DNA of 22,462 bases, taken from NCBI GenBank assembly GCA_050114795.1, contig JASFRS010000015.1, positions 1 through 22,462 of the forward strand. Direction: 5' to 3'. The stretch is from JASFRS01 sp050114795. GTDB lineage: Bacteria > Pseudomonadota > Alphaproteobacteria > Sphingomonadales > CAKZYD01. Positions 1 to 7,322 of the stretch are shown here, one piece after another. A program made the position numbers and the translations under genes. Every line of letters starts with the position of its first letter. The first letter of the stretch is position 1. The notes under the pieces were generated by a model. It was not told the DNA's origin. It saw only the letters and a list, made by a program, of their open reading frames with translations, and made no database searches.

Positions 1-1
1 A

Positions 2-1288
2 TGGATGGCGGAGCATGCGCGTGAATTGATTGGCCGTATGAATGCAGTGGGCGCTTCGGTGGCAAAAGGGGATTTGCCCATGCGAGCATTGGCATTTGTT
101 GTTTGCCTTGCTGTGCTGCGCGAAGGGTCCGAAGTTGTGTTGTTCCTATATGGTATGGCGGCTTCCTCTCAGGGTATGACACCACTTTTATTGGGCGGTG
201 GGCTAGGCCTCTTAGGCGGCACAATAATTGGCGCTGGTCTGTACTTTGGTCTGCTCCGTATTCCAACGCGGTATCTCTTTAAAGTGACGGGCTGGCTGAT
301 TTTGCTGCTTGCGGCCGGTATGGCATCTGAAGCCGCGCGTTTTCTTGTCCAGGCGGATGCTCTACCAGCTTTAAGCTCAGGCCCCATTTGGGACACAAGT
401 TGGCTATTGAGCGAGCAGAGCCTCGTCGGCCAAACCCTGCATACACTTATCGGCTATACGCCGCGCCCTCTGGGCATCCAACTCACAGCTTATTTTGTAA
501 CGATTATTATTATCGGAGGATTCATGTTTCGTATATCGTCAACCGCAGCCAAAGCAGCGACGACTGCGGTAGTTGTTGCGTCAGCTCTTATTGGCCTTGA
601 CGCATTCACAGCCACCCCAGCCTCAGCGGCAGAACGGGTCTATTCACCTATCGTTGAGAAAGGGGAATTAGAGCTGGAAATTCAAGGAGAACGTAAAAAG
701 GGTGGTGAACAATCCCATAAGTGGGAAATTGGTTATGGCGTGACCAATCGTTGGGCGACGGCCATCTTTCTTGAAACTGAAAAAGAGCCTGGAGAAGGCC
801 TGGAAACGGAAGCCGTTGCTTGGGAAAATATCATCCAGCTTACGGAACAAGGACAATACTGGCTCGATGTCGGTGCATATGTCGAATATGAAGGCCATCT
901 GCACGACGGTGGACATGATGAACTGGAAACCAAACTGCTCTTGCAAAAAGAAACTGGTAACTTCGTTCATTTGGCCAATATTATCTTTGAAAAGGAAATT
1001 TCTGGCCAAGACCGTGACGGTTGGGAACTGGGCTACGCCTGGCAGAGCAAATACCGGTACAGGCGTGAGCTGGAATTCGGTGTTGAAGGTTTTGGTGAAT
1101 TCGGCGAGCTCAGTGATTTCGAACCGTCCAGAGAACAAGAACATACCGTCGGCCCTGTATTGACGGGCGTCTTTCCAATCGCCAAAAAATGGAACCTGAA
1201 ATATGAAGCAGGCATCCAGTTTGGCCTAACCGAAGAATCGCCTGACAATACGGTCAGGGGTTTGATTGAAATCGAAACCTATTTTTGA
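2..1288 (+). CDS. FTR1-family iron permease (3' part) fused in frame to an outer-membrane-barrel-like protein
   Basis: The reading frame is open from the left edge, so the 5' end lies outside the window. Counting from the ATG at position 5, residues 39-43 read REGSE inside a hydrophobic helix. This is the second REGxE iron-binding motif of FTR1/EfeU inner-membrane iron permeases; the first should lie upstream. Further membrane helices follow at about 60-80, 90-110 and 155-173, and the last resembles the final helix of FTR1. Where the permease should stop, the frame instead continues through M174 into a signal peptide ending ASA|AE (about residue 208) and about 219 residues of alternating-pattern beta strands ending in Phe. 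The tail looks like an outer-membrane barrel. The fusion may be real, may be cut by signal peptidase, or the tail may be made from its own start at 524. The permease call is firm; the meaning of the join is not. Confidence 0.75.
   Translation, partial: WMAEHARELIGRMNAVGASVAKGDLPMRALAFVVCLAVLREGSEVVLFLYGMAASSQGMTPLLLGGGLGLLGGTIIGAGLYFGLLRIPTRYLFKVTGWLILLLAAGMASEAARFLVQADALPALSSGPIWDTSWLLSEQSLVGQTLHTLIGYTPRPLGIQLTAYFVTIIIIGGFMFRISSTAAKAATTAVVVASALIGLDAFTATPASAAERVYSPIVEKGELELEIQGERKKGGEQSHKWEIGYGVTNRWATAIFLETEKEPGEGLETEAVAWENIIQLTEQGQYWLDVGAYVEYEGHLHDGGHDELETKLLLQKETGNFVHLANIIFEKEISGQDRDGWELGYAWQSKYRYRRELEFGVEGFGEFGELSDFEPSREQEHTVGPVLTGVFPIAKKWNLKYEAGIQFGLTEESPDNTVRGLIEIETYF
515..520 (+). promoter_or_regulatory. 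Strong ribosome binding site inside the FTR1/barrel frame
   Basis: GGAGGA lies three bases before the ATG at 524. It is a near-perfect Shine-Dalgarno sequence followed directly by a signal-peptide coding sequence, and it is the main evidence that the barrel protein can be translated independently of the permease. Confidence 0.6.
524..1288 (+). CDS. Secreted outer-membrane beta-barrel-like protein, internal in-frame start
   Basis: This nested 254-residue frame begins at an ATG preceded by GGAGGA three bases upstream. It has a classic signal peptide: Arg3 and Lys10, a hydrophobic core at about 15-28, and an ASA|AE cleavage site after residue 35. The mature part, about 219 residues, is rich in aromatic and charged residues in alternating strands (for example the segments around WEIGYGV and YWLDVGAYVEYE) and ends in ETYF. 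A terminal aromatic residue is typical of barrels recognised by the BAM complex. It shares the frame of the upstream FTR1 gene with no stop between them. I do not recognise a named family. Its position suggests a role in metal uptake next to the iron permease, which is inference. Confidence 0.6.
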   Translation: MFRISSTAAKAATTAVVVASALIGLDAFTATPASAAERVYSPIVEKGELELEIQGERKKGGEQSHKWEIGYGVTNRWATAIFLETEKEPGEGLETEAVAWENIIQLTEQGQYWLDVGAYVEYEGHLHDGGHDELETKLLLQKETGNFVHLANIIFEKEISGQDRDGWELGYAWQSKYRYRRELEFGVEGFGEFGELSDFEPSREQEHTVGPVLTGVFPIAKKWNLKYEAGIQFGLTEESPDNTVRGLIEIETYF

Positions 1289-1307
1289 TTTTAAAACATT
1301 ATAAGAT

Positions 1308-1335
1308 CGGGCCCTCATCAAGAATGGGGGGCCCG
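1308..1335 (+). terminator. Terminator-like hairpin after the FTR1/barrel gene
   Basis: CGGGCCC at 1308-1314 pairs with GGGCCCG at 1329-1335, giving a 7-bp GC-only stem with a 14-base loop, followed by GTTTCCC. It sits 20 bases past the stop codon at 1288. The T-tract is short, so efficiency is uncertain. The rest of the 199-bp gap (1289-1487), up to the end of the convergent halogenase gene, shows nothing else I can name. Confidence 0.5.
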
Positions 1336-1487
1336 TTTCCCACCATTCGCACCTTTTTCCGGCTAAGCGTTTGGAGAGCCATTCATTCCAATAAGGTCAG
1401 CAAAAAATTTAGCATTTCTTATGGCGATCAAAAAACAACCAACCTTGAAATAAACCCGGCAGCAATGCCAAGTCATTAGGTATCTTC

Positions 1488-2741
1488 TCACACAAGCTGG
1501 CAAAGATTGATCAGTGCTGATAATCGGCGTTTTGGGTGTTTGACATAGGGGTTGGTATCATCCCAGACATAACCAGCCAGGATGGAACACAGCATGCGCA
1601 CAATGTCTGGTGAGGGAGATGGGTGAAAGAATACTTTGGGCAGGCTACCATCATACCAGGCGTCCACATAAGCACGAAATACATCAACACCCGCCTGCAG
1701 TGGGGCGGCAAATGCAGCATCCCAATCAACATCCTCGCCGCGCAATTGCCGCGTCAGGGCAGCAACTGCCAGACTAGCTGATTTGAGGGCAATTGTGACA
1801 CCCGAAGAGAAGATCGGGTCTAGGAATTCTCCTGCATTGCCTAGGATCGCGTAACCGTGCCCCCAAAGTTGTTTGATATTGGTGGCATAGCTTGTCAGTT
1901 GACGTGCAGGATCTTTCATCGTTGCGTTAGAGAGCAGGTCTTTCAAAAATGGGTTCTCCGCAATCCCAGCTTGAAGATATGCCTTTGCATCAGCATTTTT
2001 AACGCCTGCGGTAGCGTCTGCAAAAAATTGTGGGCTGCCGACAACACCGATTGAACAGGTCTCATCCTCAAAAGGGATGACCCAGTACCATACATCCTGC
2101 TTTTCCGGGTGGATGGAGGCCGTGATTTTATCCCACTCAAATGCAGCTTTAGGCTTAGGAATATCGAAATGAGCAAATACAGCTTGTCGTACTGGGAATT
2201 CAGAGGGAAGGGACAGGTCAAGAGCTCGGGCAAGCACCCGTCCCATGCCGCTAGCATCCAGGCAAAACCGGCTGTGGAGGGTATGCCTCTCGCCATTTTC
2301 GTTTACATATCTAAGTGTGCAGTCATCCTTGGCTAGGGATACCTCTTCAACCGCGCAATTGAAAAATATACGAACGCCAGCGCGCGCAGCGCTTTGTGCC
2401 AAAATATCATCAAACCGGGCGCGTTGGACCTGATGTGTATGCCCCCAACCTTTTGAGAAGCCGTTCGCAAAGTCAAAGCTGTAGCTTTTTGCTCCTCGCT
2501 GAAAGCGCGCGCCGTTTTTTATTTGAAAACCAGCTTGTTCAACGTCGGTCAGCATATCGGCTTCTTCAAGCAGGTCCATGCACGCTGGCAATAAGCTTTC
2601 GCCAATTGAAAACCTTGGGAATTGACTGCGTTCTAAAACAGTAACGCTGTAACCCTGGCTTTTCAGCATCTTAGCTGCGCTGCAGCCTGCCGGGCCTGCG
2701 CCAATAATAGCAACATCACTTTCGGCGATATTTCGTGTCAC
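1488..2741 (-). CDS. Flavin-dependent halogenase-like FAD oxidoreductase
   Basis: The 417-residue protein has the FAD-binding GxGxxG as GAGPAG near residue 14. It also carries the motifs used to recognise flavin-dependent halogenases: WxWxIP at 218-223 (WYWVIP), FxxPxxSxG at 306-314 (FLDPIFSSG), and Lys75 in a GFQIKNGA context matching the catalytic lysine region that binds the hypohalous acid intermediate. Related genes occur in flexirubin and xanthomonadin pigment clusters, whose products can be chlorinated or brominated. It is transcribed away from the ape operon across a shared 192-bp gap, so co-regulation is plausible. The start is GTG at 2741; no upstream ATG is in frame. A separate flavin reductase would be needed and none is visible here. 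Halogenation of the aryl polyene is inference; a non-halogenating oxygenase or reductase of the same family is the alternative. Confidence 0.75.
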   Translation of the reverse strand: MTRNIAESDVAIIGAGPAGCSAAKMLKSQGYSVTVLERSQFPRFSIGESLLPACMDLLEEADMLTDVEQAGFQIKNGARFQRGAKSYSFDFANGFSKGWGHTHQVQRARFDDILAQSAARAGVRIFFNCAVEEVSLAKDDCTLRYVNENGERHTLHSRFCLDASGMGRVLARALDLSLPSEFPVRQAVFAHFDIPKPKAAFEWDKITASIHPEKQDVWYWVIPFEDETCSIGVVGSPQFFADATAGVKNADAKAYLQAGIAENPFLKDLLSNATMKDPARQLTSYATNIKQLWGHGYAILGNAGEFLDPIFSSGVTIALKSASLAVAALTRQLRGEDVDWDAAFAAPLQAGVDVFRAYVDAWYDGSLPKVFFHPSPSPDIVRMLCSILAGYVWDDTNPYVKHPKRRLSALINLCQLV

Positions 2742-2933
2742 GTTCGTCTCAAATATTACAGCTAATGTCTGCCTAATGAGGAAGTCCTCTGTGAATTCTT
2801 TAAACTTACGCTCGTTAAGATGGCAACAATTAACATCTTTGAATTTACAATTTGTAGAAAGCTCCTTACTTTACGTTGCAGAATTTTTGTGTGGCTTGGG
2901 TGTTTTACAATGAGGCGTCAGAGGCGTTTGTAA
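2742..2933. promoter_or_regulatory. Divergent intergenic region with short inverted repeats
   Basis: This 192-bp AT-rich gap separates the halogenase gene (minus) from the ape operon (plus), so it must hold the promoters of both. Two inverted repeats stand out: GTTAA at 2814-2818 with TTAAC at 2830-2834 (11-base spacer), and TACAA-T-TTGTA at 2846-2856. The first has the size of a dimeric-regulator site such as a LysR-type box, but no regulator gene is in the window. I see no convincing -35/-10 pair. Low certainty for the individual sites. Confidence 0.35.
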
Positions 2934-3689
2934 ATGACTGTCAGCGTTGCGGTGCGACAATGGGCGGCCTGGAGTGCCGGCTGTTCCAATCGGCAGGAAT
3001 GGGAACGTTGGTTCAAAGGTGGAGTGCAACGCGCCCCACAACCGCCTGACGTTAGTTTTTTACCGCCTATTCAGCGCCGCCGACTAAGCCTCTTGAGCAA
3101 AATGGGATTATGGCTCGCCAACGAATGTTTGAGCCAAGTAGAAGGTGTGCAAGACGTGGCGTCAGTCTTTTCTTCGCAATACGGAGAATATGAACGTACC
3201 TTCGGCATACTTAAGAATTTGGCTGCAGGAGAACCGGTTTCACCGGGCGCATTTTCTCAATCGGTCCACAACACGTCTTCTGGATTGTTTTCTATCCTTT
3301 CAGGCAATGAAGCGGCATCAACAGTAGTGTCTGCCGGTGCATCAACCCTTGAAGCCGGTTTTATGGAGGCAGCGCTTCAGGCGAGATCGGTAAAAGGCCG
3401 AGATATACTATATGTTTATCAGGATTTGCCGTTGCCCACGGAATATGAAACTCTCGATGATACCAAATGCACTGAAGACGCGCTTGGTCTCGGGATGCTT
3501 TTGCGCACTGTGGCACCTGACGACAAACGAGCTTGGCACCTATCCTGGCAGACTTCTCCCGACGGTGGCAAACTGCGAGAATATGGCCCTGCCAGGCGGG
3601 TTAAAAGCTTGGTGAAAATGCTGGTTCAGGGGCATGGCAGAGTGACTTTTGACGATGGCCGCCTGTTGTGGACTTGGCATTATGGTTAG
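2934..3689 (+). CDS. apeC: Ketosynthase-like chain length factor, aryl polyene type
   Basis: The 251-residue protein is a shortened ketosynthase relative of the APE-associated family with a beta-ketoacyl-synthase N-terminal-like domain. The region around residues 103-117 (SPGAFSQSVHNTSSG) is typical of these proteins. At the position of the ketosynthase nucleophile it has Gly135 in a VSAGAST context instead of Cys, and the C-terminal His-containing lobe is missing, so it cannot condense by itself. In the Xenorhabdus system ApeC pairs with the ketosynthase ApeO as a KS:CLF heterodimer, and that role is inferred here. It is the first gene of the operon; GAGGCG about 10 bases upstream of the ATG is an acceptable ribosome site. 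Its end overlaps the next start by 8 bases. Confidence 0.85.
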   Translation: MTVSVAVRQWAAWSAGCSNRQEWERWFKGGVQRAPQPPDVSFLPPIQRRRLSLLSKMGLWLANECLSQVEGVQDVASVFSSQYGEYERTFGILKNLAAGEPVSPGAFSQSVHNTSSGLFSILSGNEAASTVVSAGASTLEAGFMEAALQARSVKGRDILYVYQDLPLPTEYETLDDTKCTEDALGLGMLLRTVAPDDKRAWHLSWQTSPDGGKLREYGPARRVKSLVKMLVQGHGRVTFDDGRLLWTWHYG

Positions 3690-4512
3690 GCGGTTGAGCA
3701 AATATTGGCGTCTGGTCGGTACGGGGCTGAGCTTTTTATTCTTCGGTATTGGCGGTTTTTTGCTGAGTATCGGTATATTTCCGCTGGTCCATATCCTGTC
3801 AGGAAATAGGGAGAAGGCCCAAAAGCGCTGCCGTTATCTCGTGCATAAAAGCTTTGGGCTTTTCGTATGGCTTATGCGGTCGCTTGGTGTCTTGACTGAA
3901 GAGTTTGAGGGGCAAGAGAAGCTTTCTGGTGAGAGTAAGCTGATTGTGGCAAACCATCCGAGCTTGATTGATGTGGTGCTCTTAGTTTCCAAAGTGCCTA
4001 ATGCCTATTGTATTGTGAAAAGTGCAGCCTGGAAAAATCCAGTAATGTTTGGGGTGATGCGCGCAACTGGCTTCATCGCCAACAGTGAAGGGAGCGATCT
4101 TGTCGAAGCTTGTGTCGCGCTCTTAAGGGCGGGGGAGACATTGGTAATGTTCCCCGAAGGAACTCGAACTACCCCGGGACAGAAGATGCAGTTTCAACGT
4201 GGTGCGGCCATAATTGCTGCAAAGGCAGGTGTGGCCTTTACTCCCGTATATATTTCCTGTAATCCCTCTACCCTTATAAAGGGTGCCCCTTGGTACCGTA
4301 TTCCGGATAAGAGGCCTCATTTTTCCCTCGTGGCCGGGCGGTCATTTCATCTGAGTGCAACCGATGGTGTAAATGTAGCGTTGCCCAGCGTGGCGCGACG
4401 AAATACAAAGATATTGCAAATGCATTTTGAAGAGGCGTGTTGCGAGTTATTTAAGGATCATTATGAACGACCTGAAACAAGAGCTACGGGCGTTAGTTAT
4501 TACAACGCTTGA
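3682..4512 (+). CDS. apeD: Lysophospholipid/1-acylglycerol-3-phosphate acyltransferase-like (PlsC family)
   Basis: This membrane-associated acyltransferase of about 276 residues has the PlsC catalytic box NHPSLID (His92, Asp97) and the FPEGTR box at about 157-162. An N-terminal hydrophobic segment at about 10-35 anchors it to the inner membrane. In APE clusters this enzyme is thought to transfer the polyene, or an accompanying acyl chain, onto a lipid carrier; the true substrate is not visible from sequence. I chose ATG 3682 because it overlaps the apeC stop (ATGGTTAG), which suggests translational coupling. ATG 3649 in the same frame would add 11 residues. The 3' end overlaps apeE by 50 bases. 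Confidence 0.82.
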   Translation: MVRRLSKYWRLVGTGLSFLFFGIGGFLLSIGIFPLVHILSGNREKAQKRCRYLVHKSFGLFVWLMRSLGVLTEEFEGQEKLSGESKLIVANHPSLIDVVLLVSKVPNAYCIVKSAAWKNPVMFGVMRATGFIANSEGSDLVEACVALLRAGETLVMFPEGTRTTPGQKMQFQRGAAIIAAKAGVAFTPVYISCNPSTLIKGAPWYRIPDKRPHFSLVAGRSFHLSATDGVNVALPSVARRNTKILQMHFEEACCELFKDHYERPETRATGVSYYNA

Positions 4513-4717
4513 GTTGGAAGATATGAAACCCGAGGATATTGATACGAGCGCGCCACTTTTCCAAGATGGACTAGGCCTTGACTCTATTGACGCATTAGAA
4601 TTGGGAATTGCAATTCAGCGGGCATATGGCCTGAAGCTTGATGCTGAAGACTCAGCAACCCGGGATCATTTTTATTCAATCGATACATTGGCGAAGTTCG
4701 TTGCCGCAAGCGCTTAA
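4463..4717 (+). CDS. apeE: Acyl carrier protein 1
   Basis: This small acidic 84-residue acyl carrier protein has the phosphopantetheine site at Ser41 in a GLDSIDALEL context. The usual four-helix ACP layout is recognisable. A good ribosome site (AAGGAT) precedes ATG 4463; an upstream in-frame ATG at 4427 would add 12 residues that do not look like ACP. The start lies inside the last 50 bases of apeD. It is one of two ACPs in tandem. In Xenorhabdus one or both carry the growing aryl polyene, and the Sfp-type transferase at 18244 probably activates them. Confidence 0.9.
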   Translation: MNDLKQELRALVITTLELEDMKPEDIDTSAPLFQDGLGLDSIDALELGIAIQRAYGLKLDAEDSATRDHFYSIDTLAKFVAASA

Positions 4718-4731
4718 GAGAGCAAAGGAAT

Positions 4732-4992
4732 ATGAGCGAAATAATTAAAAAAGAAGAAGCTTTCCTGAAAATCCAAAATATTTTCGCAGACCTTTTTGAT
4801 TTGAACCCATCTGATATAACGCCTTCAGCACATCTTTATGATGATCTGGATATTGACAGCATTGATGCTGTCGATCTGATTGTGCGACTTAAGGAAGAGA
4901 CGGGCAAAAAGATCGATCCCGAAGCTTATAAGAAAATTCGTACAGTTGACGATATGGTGGAAGCCGTCGTCGCATTGATGGCAACCCCATAG
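4732..4992 (+). CDS. apeF: Acyl carrier protein 2
   Basis: This is a second ACP of 86 residues, with Ser43 in DIDSIDAVDL as the phosphopantetheine attachment site. AAAGGA just before the ATG is a good ribosome site. It is clearly related to, but different from, ApeE: it is more Lys/Glu rich at the N terminus and lacks the GL before DSID. Paired, non-identical ACPs are normal for APE clusters, and they may split starter loading and elongation. That division of work is inference. Confidence 0.9.
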   Translation: MSEIIKKEEAFLKIQNIFADLFDLNPSDITPSAHLYDDLDIDSIDAVDLIVRLKEETGKKIDPEAYKKIRTVDDMVEAVVALMATP

Positions 4993-5001
4993 AATTTTTG
5001 T

Positions 5002-5595
5002 ATGAACCGCTTTGCTTCAATCGGGTTGGTCGGTCTTTTAATATTATATCCACTGGCTGTTTATTACGGCCTTGATCATTTAACGCCTGCCACCTTGGGC
5101 CTGTGTGTTGCAGCACTTGGAGGACTACGCTTATTGCTCGCGTTCTTTTATTCGAAAGGTGGCGCAGGCAAAGGCAACACAATATTTCTGGCGGGCTTCC
5201 TGATAATTGCGGGCCTTAGTTTTGCATTGACAGGCCATGAGGCAGGCCTGACTTTGTACCCCGTTGCTGTCAATCTGTTTATGCTTGCTGTGTTCAGTCT
5301 ATCCTTGACAACAAAGCAGCCTTTTGTGGAGCGGATTGCGCGGCTGCATAAGCCTGATTTGCCAGACCAAGCCACCCCCTATTTGCGGAAAGTTACTATC
5401 GCTTGGTCCCTATTTTTTCTGTTGAACGGGATCGTTGCCTATTTAAGCGCAGTTTATGGCAGCCGGACATTTTGGGCGCTTTATAATGGGTTGATCGCTT
5501 ATGGTCTGATGGGGGGTATGTTTGCCGGTGAGTATATCGTGCGACTTTTTGTAATGAGGCGGCACGCTCCTCTCTCTCAAGGGGACGAGGCCTGA
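5002..5595 (+). CDS. apeG: Polytopic inner-membrane protein of aryl polyene clusters
   Basis: The 197-residue, very hydrophobic protein has about six predicted transmembrane helices (roughly residues 5-22, 28-48, 58-76, 82-100, 130-152 and 158-186). A Lys/Arg/Asp-rich loop at 103-128 links the fourth and fifth helices. No catalytic motif is visible. Its place between the ACPs and the acyl-AMP ligase is the usual place of the membrane protein ApeG in APE clusters. The function is unknown; help in membrane assembly or lipid transfer is a guess. The start ATG lies 9 bases after apeF and has no clear Shine-Dalgarno sequence, so coupled translation is likely. Confidence 0.72.
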   Translation: MNRFASIGLVGLLILYPLAVYYGLDHLTPATLGLCVAALGGLRLLLAFFYSKGGAGKGNTIFLAGFLIIAGLSFALTGHEAGLTLYPVAVNLFMLAVFSLSLTTKQPFVERIARLHKPDLPDQATPYLRKVTIAWSLFFLLNGIVAYLSAVYGSRTFWALYNGLIAYGLMGGMFAGEYIVRLFVMRRHAPLSQGDEA

Positions 5596-5597
5596 TC

Positions 5598-7322
5598 ATG
5601 AAGCCCGTTTTTATCGCAACACTAAGTGATTTGATGGATAGCCGTGCGGCAGATTATAGCGTGGCGATAACTCCAGGCGGTGATGCAATCCTCTGGCGGG
5701 GCTTTCGTGATTCAGTTGCAGCCCTTGCCACAGTGTTAGCTTCACACCCAGGTCAGTATTTCGGCCTTTTTTATGAAGATATTTATGAATTTGCGGTTGC
5801 ACTGATGGCGACCTTGCATGCGGGAAAACGGCCAGTTTTGCTACCGCACTTAAAGCCTGAATTCCTCACGGGTCTGGCGAATAAATTGGATGGTTTATTG
5901 ACTGGGGATGTTCAAGTTTCCAACTCAATTCCGGTAATCGCTGTGAAACAGCCGGGAAAAACCGATGAGCCATTACCCTCCATGCCAGGTGACGGGGTTT
6001 TGTATTTATGCACATCGGGATCAACCGGTGCACCCACATTGGTTGAAAAGCCGCTTATCTGTCTTGAACGTGAAGTGGCAGTTCAAAATGAGACTTTCGG
6101 CCATTATGGCCTGGCTGCACCCATGGCTGGTAGCGTAAGTCACCAGCACATATATGGTTTGTTGTTCCGGTTGTTGTGGCCTTTAATGCGAGGTCAGTTG
6201 ATCTGGCGCCCGATGATCCGCTTTCCTGAAGACATTGCAACGCTGCCCGCAGATAGCATGCTGATCTCAAGCCCTGCCTTTTTAAAGCGTGCTGCACCTA
6301 TGCCCGGATTTGCCAAGGATGCCACGCACCTCAGCGCCATTTTTTCATCAGGGGGTCTACTCGCAGAAGATATCGCACTTATCATGTTGAAGAACATCGG
6401 GCAGGCACCAAATGAAATTTTCGGCAGCACTGAGACCGGCGGCATCGCATGGCGGCAAGTTCAAAATGAGGGGCCGGATAACCGATGGCGTCTGTTCAAA
6501 GGCATTGAAGCCCGTGTCGAAGATGATTGCTTGCTGCTGCAATCGCCATTCATTCTATCTGATGTGCCCTATCTAACGAATGAACGGGCGTGCCTCTATG
6601 AAGACGGCAGTTTAGAGCTTCTGGGGCGCGTAGACCGAATTGTCAAAGTGGAGGAAAAGCGGATCAGCTTAACGACGCTTGAGCAGAGTTTAGCAGAAAG
6701 TGAAATGGTTGAAGATGCTGCCGTCCTGGTGTTGAAAGGCGAGGGCCGCACGCGATTGGGTGCGGTTGTGGTTCCGACTATTAGAGGGTGGGAATTTATC
6801 TCCGCCCACGGGCGACGCGCGCTTATAACACTTCTAAGCGAGAAGCTTGCGCAGCGGGTCGAAGATATTGCTCATCCCCGTCGTTGGCGATTTGTGAAGG
6901 CATTGCCTTATAATTCCCAGGGCAAGCTCACAAAGAATGATTTGCAGGCCTTCTTCACGGATGAAGAAAACCTGCGCCCTGAACCGCAGGACATAGAAAT
7001 TAAGGACAATGCGGTAAAGCTTACATTGCCCATCGCGGCGGATGTCTTCTATTTCAAGGGGCATTTCCCCGGTGAGCCTATTCTTCCAGGCGTTGCGCAG
7101 CTTAGATGGGCGGCATATTTTGCGGATAGATATTTTTCTGTAGGCAAGGCTTTTAATAGGGTCGAAGCGCTAAAGTTCCGGCAGGTGCTTAAACCTGGGG
7201 CAATTGTAACGCTTGTGCTCACGCATGACAGTGCCAAGAATAATGTGGCCTTTAGCTTTGAATCAACCGAAGGGCACCATAGCACTGGCCGCCTAGTTTA
7301 TGAGCGCCAGAATGACCTCTAA
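5598..7322 (+). CDS. apeH: Acyl-AMP ligase fused to hotdog-fold dehydratase (ApeH-ApeI)
   Basis: The 574-residue protein has two domains. Residues about 1-455 are an ANL-family adenylating ligase: the phosphate-binding loop TSGSTG at 139-144, FGSTETGG at 275-282, GRVDRIVKVEEKRIS at 343-357 and the C-terminal Lys in NSQGKLTKND (about 439-448). It should activate the aryl acid starter and load it on an ACP. Residues about 462-574 are a FabZ/FabA-like hotdog dehydratase with His489 in GHFPGEPILPGV. At the FabZ catalytic Glu position (14 residues after the His) it has Arg503, so it needs a partner; ApeP has the matching Glu. In the well-studied clusters ApeH and ApeI are separate proteins, so this is a fusion. 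It starts 2 bases after the apeG stop. Confidence 0.9.
   Translation: MKPVFIATLSDLMDSRAADYSVAITPGGDAILWRGFRDSVAALATVLASHPGQYFGLFYEDIYEFAVALMATLHAGKRPVLLPHLKPEFLTGLANKLDGLLTGDVQVSNSIPVIAVKQPGKTDEPLPSMPGDGVLYLCTSGSTGAPTLVEKPLICLEREVAVQNETFGHYGLAAPMAGSVSHQHIYGLLFRLLWPLMRGQLIWRPMIRFPEDIATLPADSMLISSPAFLKRAAPMPGFAKDATHLSAIFSSGGLLAEDIALIMLKNIGQAPNEIFGSTETGGIAWRQVQNEGPDNRWRLFKGIEARVEDDCLLLQSPFILSDVPYLTNERACLYEDGSLELLGRVDRIVKVEEKRISLTTLEQSLAESEMVEDAAVLVLKGEGRTRLGAVVVPTIRGWEFISAHGRRALITLLSEKLAQRVEDIAHPRRWRFVKALPYNSQGKLTKNDLQAFFTDEENLRPEPQDIEIKDNAVKLTLPIAADVFYFKGHFPGEPILPGVAQLRWAAYFADRYFSVGKAFNRVEALKFRQVLKPGAIVTLVLTHDSAKNNVAFSFESTEGHHSTGRLVYERQNDL

Noticed and set aside
668..1144. Long antisense open frame opposite the FTR1/barrel gene
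   Set aside because: It is the mirror of a real coding frame; no ribosome site and no recognisable domain.
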